A stretch of 6,460 nt of DNA from JBBDKV01 sp040879165 (GTDB taxonomy: Bacteria > Patescibacteriota > Microgenomatia > UBA1400 > PJMF01). The stretch's first letter is position 1. Every line of letters begins with the position of its first letter. The notes beneath the pieces are model-generated. The model did no database searches and was not told where the DNA came from. It saw nothing but the letters and a program-made list of their open reading frames with translations. Made by a program: the position numbers and the translations under genes. Positions 1-4,368 of this stretch are shown one piece after another. The stretch spans positions 1 through 6,460 of the forward strand of contig JBBDKV010000009.1 in the NCBI GenBank assembly GCA_040879165.1, read 5' to 3'.

Positions 1-924
1 AAAATGAAAATAAGTGTTGATGAACTACTCAGTCCTGGAATTGAGCTAGATCCTCAGCATTTTTCAGTCACGCAATTTGCACTCAATGTTTCCAGAAAGG
101 CGTCTGGTGTTAGCAAGTTACACACCAAGTTGTCTGAAGACTACTGGCCAAGATATCACTGGACAAATATTACAAACGCAGTACACATGCCAACCTGGCA
201 ATCCCCTGCCATTCCCACGGCGACTGATGATCCAAAACGGTTGTGGCACGCTCACCTCGAAGAAAAACGACAACTAGCTCAATTCTGCCAAGCTCACACC
301 GGCTATACCTTTGATCCCAACTATTTTGTGATCACATGGGCGAGAAGAATTGCGGGATACAAACAGCTAGATGCCCTTTTCGCCGACATAGAGCGTCTGA
401 CTAAAATTGTCACCAACCGTGACTGGCCAGTTCAATTGTTAATCACAGGTAAAGCGCATCAAGGTGATCAACATGGCAAGAAACTGCTCAAGGAGATTAT
501 TGCCTACATGCAAACCAACCTCTCTGGACACGCACTCTATCTACCTAATTATAATATTGCTATTGCACAACCGCTTGTCAAAGGCTCTGACCTTTGGCTC
601 AATACGCCCCAGAAAGGCAAAGAGGCCTCTGGCACATCTGGCATGAAAGCGATCGCCAACGGCGTGCTTCAAGCTACGGTATCCGATGGGTGGGCAGCTG
701 AAGTGGATTGGACTGATCTTGGTTGGGTTTTAGACTCAAGTACTTTGTCAGAATCAATCTATGATCAACTTGAAACTGAAATTTTGCCTATGTATTTCAA
801 ACGGGCAGAGGATGGCGTGCCGTATGAATGGGTTGCTCGCATGCAGCGCTCAATTGAACTTTCTGCCAATTTTGCGGCAAAACGCATGTTTCAGGAATAT
901 ACAGACAATTTATATACAAGCTAG
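1..924 (+). CDS. glgP: Alpha-glucan (glycogen/starch) phosphorylase, C-terminal part (5' partial)
   Basis: GT35-family enzyme that releases glucose-1-phosphate from alpha-1,4-glucans using pyridoxal phosphate; cytoplasmic. Counting from the ATG at 4, the family marks come in order: SRKASGVSKLH (30-40), TNITNAVHMPTW (54-65), ARRIAGYK (113-120), GKAHQGDQHGKK (149-160), PNYNIAIAQPLVKGSDLWLNTP (181-202, where the active site is built), and EASGTSGMK (207-215). Lys215 (codon 646-648) is the expected PLP Schiff-base lysine, followed by NGVLQATVSDGW. These SGTSGMK and WLNTP forms fit the short bacterial glucan phosphorylase branch rather than the E. coli GlgP/MalP branch. Only about the last 300 residues are present. 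Bases 1-3 are in frame, and the first residues align inside the family, so the ATG at 4 is internal and the gene starts outside the window. Where relatives usually have YKR this protein has YKQ (residue 121). Ends with TAG, 11 bases before the antiporter gene. Confidence 0.93.
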   Translation, partial: KMKISVDELLSPGIELDPQHFSVTQFALNVSRKASGVSKLHTKLSEDYWPRYHWTNITNAVHMPTWQSPAIPTATDDPKRLWHAHLEEKRQLAQFCQAHTGYTFDPNYFVITWARRIAGYKQLDALFADIERLTKIVTNRDWPVQLLITGKAHQGDQHGKKLLKEIIAYMQTNLSGHALYLPNYNIAIAQPLVKGSDLWLNTPQKGKEASGTSGMKAIANGVLQATVSDGWAAEVDWTDLGWVLDSSTLSESIYDQLETEILPMYFKRAEDGVPYEWVARMQRSIELSANFAAKRMFQEYTDNLYTS

Positions 925-935
925 ATACTGCTTTT

Positions 936-2627
936 ATGGAATTACCAATTTTCATCGAGCTGACAGTGGTACTTCTGATCACCGTCAGTATTTCTTTTTT
1001 AATGCGATTCCTCAAGCAACCCCTAGTAGTAGGGTACATTTTGGCGGGCATTATAGTTGGACCAATGCTTTTAAATGTGGTACAAGATTTAGAAACAATT
1101 GAGTTGTTTTCTAAAATAGGCATTACTATTTTACTGTTTATAGTTGGATTGCACCTCAGTCCTAGCGTCATTAAAGAGGTTGGCTCAGTATCCTTACTGA
1201 CCGGCATTGGACAAGTGTTATTCACTTCTACGATAGGGTTTTTAATCGCAATCATGTTGGGCATATCAACTGTAGCAGCCATCTATGTTGCTATCGCTCT
1301 GACCTTTTCAAGCACAATCATCATCTTAAAACTGCTGTCTGACAAGGGTGATACACAAACGCTCTATGGCAAAATAGCTATTGGTTTTTTATTAGTGCAA
1401 GACGTTGTTGCTACCATAATTTTGATAGGTGTGGCTGCATTGTCCGGCCAAAGCGACTTGGGAATGGTGCCAATTGTAACCCTACTACTACTCAAGTCTC
1501 TGGGAATTTTTGTAGGACTATACGCGGTCACTTCATGGATACTACCAGCCATAGCTCGCTACGCCAGTCGTAGTCAAGAACTGTTATTCGTTTTTTCATT
1601 GTCCTGGGGTCTTGGCCTGGCAGTCCTGTTTCAAGTGCTTGGACTTTCTGTTGAAATTGGTGCGTTAATTGCGGGCGTCTGTTTGTCATCACTGCCGTAC
1701 GCTGAAGAAATTAGCTCACGACTTCGTCCGTTGCGCGACTTTTTTATTATTCTATTTTTCATCGCGCTTGGCGCTCAAATGAGTTTTAGTGCTATTGGAG
1801 AGATGATTGTTCCCGTTCTTATTTTTTCTAGTTTTGTCTTGATTGGCAATCCTATTATTGTGGTGATTTTAATGAACTTACTTGGCTATCATAAGAAAAC
1901 AGGCTTTATGGCTGGATTAACCGTTGCTCAAATTAGTGAATTTTCCTTGATTTTAGCGACGCTTGGCTTGCAAGTCGGTCATTTATCACAAGAGGTGTTA
2001 ACCATGATCACCCTGATTGGTTTGATTACCATTGCAGGATCGACGTACTTAATTTTATACTCTGATACACTCTATGCATTCTTTGAAAAATACTTGTCCT
2101 ACCTCGAACTAAAAACAAATTCAAACTCTCAGCAACAACGGTCAAGAAAGTTAGACGCCCTATTATTTGGCGGTGATCGAACCGGGCACATTTTTCTCCG
2201 TTTGATCGATCGACTAGGATACCGCGTGGGTATTGTAGACTTTAACCCTGATGTTCTCGATAGATATCAGCATGATAATGTATATTATTTTTTTGGCGAT
2301 GCAAGCAACTCTGAATTTTTGCACGAACTGCCACTCAATTCGACCAAAATCGTTATTATTAGTTTGCCAGATGAATCCACTGCGGAGTTGGTAATTTCAG
2401 TTCTTAAAGCACGAAAAAAATCTTTGACAATAATCTCGTTTGCCCACACTGTTAAAATAGCTGAAAAACTGTATGCTGCTGGAGCGTCATATGTTGTGTT
2501 ACCACACGAACACGCTGCTGAATTTATTGTTTCAGCTCTAACCAAAACCGGCTTTGATCGTCGTGTCTTTGATCTTCACGCCGCTAAGTTCAAGAAAAAA
2601 ATTGCTGCTGCTCCAGCACGCTCGTGA
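936..2627 (+). CDS. Kef/YbaL-type monovalent cation:proton antiporter (CPA2) with C-terminal TrkA-N domain
   Basis: Inner-membrane antiporter expected to exchange K+ or Na+ for H+, for pH and osmotic homeostasis. Residues 1-385 form about 12-13 hydrophobic helices of the Na+/H+ exchanger fold. They include QPLVVGYILAGIIVGP (28-43), VGLHLSP (70-76), FSSTIIILKLL (124-134) and FLLVQDVVATIIL (151-163), whose Gln155-Asp156 pair is the conserved ion-binding motif of CPA2 proteins. Residues 407-540 form a nucleotide-binding Rossmann (RCK/TrkA-N) domain with IVDFNPD (433-439) and FGDASNSEFL (453-462). The P-loop reads GGDRTG (412-417), so the middle Gly of GxGxxG is Asp414. No TrkA-C domain follows. 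At 563 residues it is slightly shorter than E. coli KefB/KefC (about 600). VGLHLSP resembles YbaL more than the GLELDP segment of glutathione-gated KefC, so glutathione gating is not supported. The start follows the phosphorylase stop by 11 bases with no clear Shine-Dalgarno, suggesting cotranscription. Stop is TGA. Confidence 0.93.
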   Translation: MELPIFIELTVVLLITVSISFLMRFLKQPLVVGYILAGIIVGPMLLNVVQDLETIELFSKIGITILLFIVGLHLSPSVIKEVGSVSLLTGIGQVLFTSTIGFLIAIMLGISTVAAIYVAIALTFSSTIIILKLLSDKGDTQTLYGKIAIGFLLVQDVVATIILIGVAALSGQSDLGMVPIVTLLLLKSLGIFVGLYAVTSWILPAIARYASRSQELLFVFSLSWGLGLAVLFQVLGLSVEIGALIAGVCLSSLPYAEEISSRLRPLRDFFIILFFIALGAQMSFSAIGEMIVPVLIFSSFVLIGNPIIVVILMNLLGYHKKTGFMAGLTVAQISEFSLILATLGLQVGHLSQEVLTMITLIGLITIAGSTYLILYSDTLYAFFEKYLSYLELKTNSNSQQQRSRKLDALLFGGDRTGHIFLRLIDRLGYRVGIVDFNPDVLDRYQHDNVYYFFGDASNSEFLHELPLNSTKIVIISLPDESTAELVISVLKARKKSLTIISFAHTVKIAEKLYAAGASYVVLPHEHAAEFIVSALTKTGFDRRVFDLHAAKFKKKIAAAPARS

Positions 2628-2634
2628 CTGGGAG

Positions 2635-2654
2635 GTGATCCCGGGCTAGGATTC
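2635..2654. repeat. Direct repeat copy 1: displaced duplicate of the tRNA-Gln 3' end
   Basis: The 20 bases GTGATCCCGGGCTAGGATTC here are identical to 2709-2728. Read on the minus strand, they contain the end of the T-loop (GAAT), the 3' strand of the T-stem (CCTAG), the 3' acceptor strand (CCCGGGA) and the following TCAC of the tRNA-Gln gene. Identity stops sharply at both ends. It lies 7 bases past the antiporter stop codon. No 5' tRNA half accompanies it, so it is not a second tRNA. Confidence 0.9.
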
Positions 2655-2669
2655 CCCGCCACAGCGGGG
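2654..2669. repeat. GC-rich perfect hairpin between the tRNA-end repeats
   Basis: CCCCGC (2654-2659), loop CACA, GCGGGG (2664-2669) make a 6-bp all-GC stem. It lies 26 bases beyond the antiporter stop and downstream of the tRNA on the other strand, so it could stabilise or end either transcript. Neither strand has a T-run after it, so an intrinsic terminator is not well supported. It may equally be the core of a small palindromic repeat. Confidence 0.7.
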
Positions 2670-2688
2670 TAAGCTTCTCATCCTGCCT

Positions 2689-2715
2689 GGATCACTCGCT
2701 TCGCTTTCGTGATCC
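2689..2715. repeat. Inverted repeat overlapping the tRNA-Gln 3' end
   Basis: GGATCAC (2689-2695) and GTGATCC (2709-2715) are perfect 7-bp arms around a 13-base spacer. The right arm includes the last three acceptor-stem bases of the tRNA, its discriminator position and the next three bases. In the tRNA precursor (minus strand) this hairpin would compete with the tRNA acceptor stem and cover the 3' cleavage site. The left arm could equally pair with the matching arm in repeat copy 1. Confidence 0.75.
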
Positions 2716-2728
2716 CGGGCTAGGATTC
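2709..2728. repeat. Direct repeat copy 2 (within tRNA-Gln 3' end)
   Basis: This 20-base sequence, identical to 2635-2654, forms the 3' end of the tRNA-Gln gene plus three flanking bases. The copies begin 74 bp apart. A repeat that coincides with a tRNA 3' end is the classic form of attL/attR around tRNA-integrated elements, but only a 54-base spacer lies between them here. Confidence 0.9.
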
Positions 2729-2782
2729 GAACCTAGAATAACAAGTTCAGAGCCTGTTGTGATGCCATTTCACTACCCGGGA
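2712..2782 (-). tRNA. tRNA-Gln (anticodon CTG)
   Basis: Decodes CAG. On the minus strand a complete cloverleaf can be drawn: acceptor TCCCGGG/CCCGGGA (7 perfect pairs), T8-A9, D-stem GTGA/TCAC with loop AATGGCA (G18-G19 present), anticodon stem ACAGG/CTTGT with one G-T pair, loop CTCTGAA with anticodon CTG at 2750-2748, a 4-base variable loop TATT, and T-stem CTAGG/CCTAG with loop TTCGAAT. The body is 70 bases plus a discriminator, T at 2712. The next bases are CAC, so CCA is not encoded and must be added after transcription. A T discriminator is unusual for glutamine tRNA. The gene converges on the antiporter gene and diverges from the response regulator. Its 3' end is duplicated downstream at 2635-2654. 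Confidence 0.93.
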
Positions 2783-2838
2783 ACGGTTGCTGATCGTGTT
2801 CAAGCGCGTTCCTACGCTTCTTGTAAGAATGAGTTGTT

Positions 2839-2847
2839 AGTATATCA
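2839..2847 (-). promoter_or_regulatory. Candidate extended -10 promoter for tRNA-Gln
   Basis: On the minus strand the sequence TGATATACT matches the extended -10 form TGnTATAAT with one mismatch. It lies about 57 bases before the tRNA 5' end, implying a leader of roughly 50 bases for RNase P to remove. There is no good -35 hexamer at 16-18 bases, as is common with extended -10 promoters. The kinase gene has an almost identical element (TGATATAGT), which raises confidence in both. Confidence 0.45.
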
Positions 2848-2904
2848 AAGACAGTACGTAACGCATAGCTTGTTTTTAGCCATGTATCAAGTAAGCTACA
2901 GTTC

Positions 2905-3579
2905 ATGAAACCATCACTACTTTTACTAGAAGATGATTCGCTCATCATTGATTCTATCTGCGAACACCTCGGTAGAAAATTTACTATCACCGTTGCTTCA
3001 ACCCTTGACTTAGCGTATGCAGCTTTGGAAGAGACTTCGTTCACCATCTTACTCGCTGATCGAGTTTTACCAGATGGTGATGGCATAGAAATCATTGAAT
3101 ACTGTCGAGATATTTCCCCAAATACAAAAATTATTAGCTGCTCTCAACTGTCCAGCGTAGATGAACGCTTGCACGGACTCTCGTCTGGAGCAGATGATTA
3201 CCTACCCAAACCATTCTCACTAACAGAACTTTCAATCAAAGTACAAAATTTTGCCACTTTCTCAAGAAACATTGCAGACGACTCCCTTTCTGCAGGAAAA
3301 TTTAGTCTAAACTTAAGCAATGGCGAGCTGCGGTACGCAAACACGTTGCTGGGTAGCTTACGTAAAAAAGAAGCTGAAATCTTTAGTGTGCTCCTCAAAA
3401 CTGCGAACCAAACAATTAGTAAAAAGTATCTAATTTCTGAGGCATGGCTCATGGACGAATCTGTACCCACGTTTACAACTCTCGATGTGTATATTCGTAG
3501 AATTCGCATGGTGTTAAAACAGCACGCCCAGTACTTAGAAACAGTTCGTGGATTCGGCTACAGCTTCAAGCCCAACTAG
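2905..3579 (+). CDS. Two-component response regulator, OmpR/PhoB family
   Basis: DNA-binding regulator controlled by aspartate phosphorylation. Residues 1-120 are a receiver domain: acidic pocket E9-D10-D11, phospho-acceptor D52 in LLADRVLPDGDG, switch Ser80 in KIISCSQ, and Lys102 in GADDYLPKPF. Residues 130-224 are a winged-helix Trans_reg_C domain, with LRKKEAEIFSVLL, the recognition region TFTTLDVYIRRIRMVL, and the closing wing ETVRGFGYSF. All catalytic positions are intact and 224 residues is the normal length. The start is an ATG with only a weak purine stretch (AAGTAAG) about 10 bases upstream; I see no convincing promoter in the 80 bases before it. The gene faces the histidine kinase gene tail to tail, and the two are probable partners despite separate promoters. 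Its target genes are unknown; a tandem repeat in the kinase promoter is a candidate binding site. Confidence 0.94.
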   Translation: MKPSLLLLEDDSLIIDSICEHLGRKFTITVASTLDLAYAALEETSFTILLADRVLPDGDGIEIIEYCRDISPNTKIISCSQLSSVDERLHGLSSGADDYLPKPFSLTELSIKVQNFATFSRNIADDSLSAGKFSLNLSNGELRYANTLLGSLRKKEAEIFSVLLKTANQTISKKYLISEAWLMDESVPTFTTLDVYIRRIRMVLKQHAQYLETVRGFGYSFKPN

Positions 3580-3597
3580 TGGGCAAGGCTAGTTGGG
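3571..3597. terminator. Candidate bidirectional terminator hairpin at the convergent stops
   Basis: CCCAACTAG (3571-3579) and CTAGTTGGG (3589-3597) form a perfect 9-bp stem with a 9-base loop. The left arm contains the stop codons of both converging genes. An alternative shorter hairpin, GCCCA/TGGGC (3570-3574 with 3580-3584), competes with it. Position and symmetry suit a two-way terminator, but neither strand has a T-run after the stem, so classic intrinsic termination is uncertain. Confidence 0.45.
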
Positions 3598-4295
3598 AGC
3601 GTGATTGGAAGAGTGATTTGAATTGTAGTGCCAATGTTTTTATAGGACAGGATCATTAGGTTGCCATCTAGCTCATCAATAATAATTGAACGAGCAAAAG
3701 ACAAACCGATACCACTGCCATTATTTCGCAATGTAAGAAGTGGAATGGTCGCCAGCCGTTGTTGCCAGAAATTCATCCCACAGCCAAAATCAGCAATCAA
3801 AATCTTTATTCCCTCATCAAACGGCATGACAGTGATAATGATCAGGGTAGCACTTTGACAATCATATGATTGTGCAGCGTTATTGATGATGCAGTGGATA
3901 GCTTCCTGAAATCGTACTTTACTGCCAGACAATAGGTGTTGTTTTCCTTTAATTCTTGCATCAAGAACGACTTTCACTTCCAATCCTCTTGAGTGTGACA
4001 AGACAACAACTTGTTGGAGTGCAGATAGGCAATCAAAAGTACTTTTTTTTGTGTGCAATAATTCAGCAATGAGCAACTCTAGATACTCTATGGCCTTCTG
4101 CGCGTGAACAAGAGCTCGTCTATCCGTGGAGCCATGGGTTTGGATAACGGACAGTGAAGATTTTAGGACCGTAAGTGGACTAGCGATGGCGTGTTCAAGT
4201 ACGCGAAGAGCGAACCGATGCCGTGTTTCTTGCCCTGAAAACGACAGTCGCATCACACCAAGAAGTTGCCGAGCTAACCCCCGAAATACGCCCAT
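3576..4295 (-). CDS. Small soluble sensor-less histidine kinase
   Basis: Probable phosphodonor for the neighbouring response regulator; 239 residues, cytoplasmic, no signal peptide or membrane helix. A HisKA-like helical hairpin spans about 25-85, with His35 in LEHAIASPLTVL as the likely phosphorylation site. The usual acidic residue after the histidine is Ala36, which may weaken kinase or phosphatase activity. The ATPase domain (about 100-232) has an N-box around EAIHCIINNAAQ (Asn139, though the first N-box Asn is Cys135), a G1 box DFGCGM (169-174) and a G2 box GSGIGL (193-198). The lid between them is short. There is no PAS, GAF or HAMP domain, and only about 25 residues precede the H-box, so any signal must come through a partner protein or the ATPase core. 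ATG start with AAGGTGA just upstream on the minus strand. Its TAG stop shares CTAG with the regulator's stop. A degenerate or non-enzymatic kinase homologue is the alternative. Confidence 0.85.
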   Translation of the reverse strand: MGVFRGLARQLLGVMRLSFSGQETRHRFALRVLEHAIASPLTVLKSSLSVIQTHGSTDRRALVHAQKAIEYLELLIAELLHTKKSTFDCLSALQQVVVLSHSRGLEVKVVLDARIKGKQHLLSGSKVRFQEAIHCIINNAAQSYDCQSATLIIITVMPFDEGIKILIADFGCGMNFWQQRLATIPLLTLRNNGSGIGLSFARSIIIDELDGNLMILSYKNIGTTIQITLPITLPTSLAH

Positions 4296-4296
4296 G

Positions 4297-4316
4297 TCAC
4301 CTTAATTAATTGGTGA
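4297..4316. promoter_or_regulatory. Inverted repeat over the kinase ribosome-binding site
   Basis: TCACC (4297-4301) and GGTGA (4312-4316) flank the AT-only spacer TTAATTAATT. On the minus strand the inner arm, AGGTGA, is the kinase Shine-Dalgarno sequence, so the hairpin could mask it in the mRNA, or the DNA could be an operator. With only 5 paired bases and a 10-base spacer, chance is possible. Confidence 0.3.
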
Positions 4317-4320
4317 TAGG

Positions 4321-4348
4321 ACTATATCAATACACATCAAATACACAA
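4321..4348 (-). promoter_or_regulatory. Candidate promoter of the histidine kinase gene
   Basis: On the minus strand, TTGTGT (4348-4343, -35-like), a 16-base spacer and TATAGT (4326-4321) form a promoter. The -10 is preceded by TG-A, giving an extended -10 (TGATATAGT), almost the same as the tRNA candidate. Transcription would start near 4314, leaving a leader of about 20 bases. The kinase would thus be transcribed separately from the glycosyltransferases upstream on the same strand. Confidence 0.5.
4327..4347. promoter_or_regulatory. Tandem direct repeat in the kinase promoter, possible response-regulator site
   Basis: TCAATACACA (4327-4336) is followed directly by TCAAATACACA (4337-4347). 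The TACACA parts are 11 bp apart. PhoB/OmpR-family regulators bind tandem half-sites about one helical turn (10-11 bp) apart. These repeats lie between the -35 and -10 of the kinase promoter, where a bound regulator would block or adjust transcription. That the neighbouring regulator binds here is inference. Confidence 0.4.
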
Positions 4349-4368
4349 ATGTATAGTGTTTATACCAG

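Noticed and set aside
4..6. ATG at 4 as the true start of the phosphorylase
   Set aside because: The residues that follow align to the interior of the family, the reading frame is open to the window edge, and a 306-residue protein would lack the N-terminal half of the enzyme.
797..1282. 161-codon open frame on the minus strand
   Set aside because: It lies antisense to the phosphorylase end and antiporter start, both of which carry clear family motifs. Its product has low complexity for a protein and no recognisable domain.
2625..2627. TGA read as glycine (alternative CPR code)
   Set aside because: TGA ends the antiporter and one glycosyltransferase exactly where the family proteins should end, and no in-frame TGA is needed to keep any gene open.
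2654..2669. Rho-independent terminator for the antiporter gene
   Set aside because: The GC stem is strong, but no T-run follows on either strand. It is reported as a palindrome only.
2635..2728. CRISPR-like repeat unit
   Set aside because: There are only two copies with one spacer; one copy is a tRNA end, and no cas genes are nearby.
2802..2819. Inverted repeat AAGCG/CGCTT in the tRNA leader
   Set aside because: There are only five pairs around an 8-base loop, with no further support; it could be chance.
2733..3095. 120-codon open frame on the minus strand
   Set aside because: It runs antisense to the receiver domain and into the tRNA-Gln gene; no motif supports it.
4351..4365. Hairpin GTATA-GTGTT-TATAC as terminator of the glycosyltransferase operon
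   Set aside because: A 5-bp AT-rich stem is too weak, and such repeats are expected by chance in this AT-rich 73-base gap.
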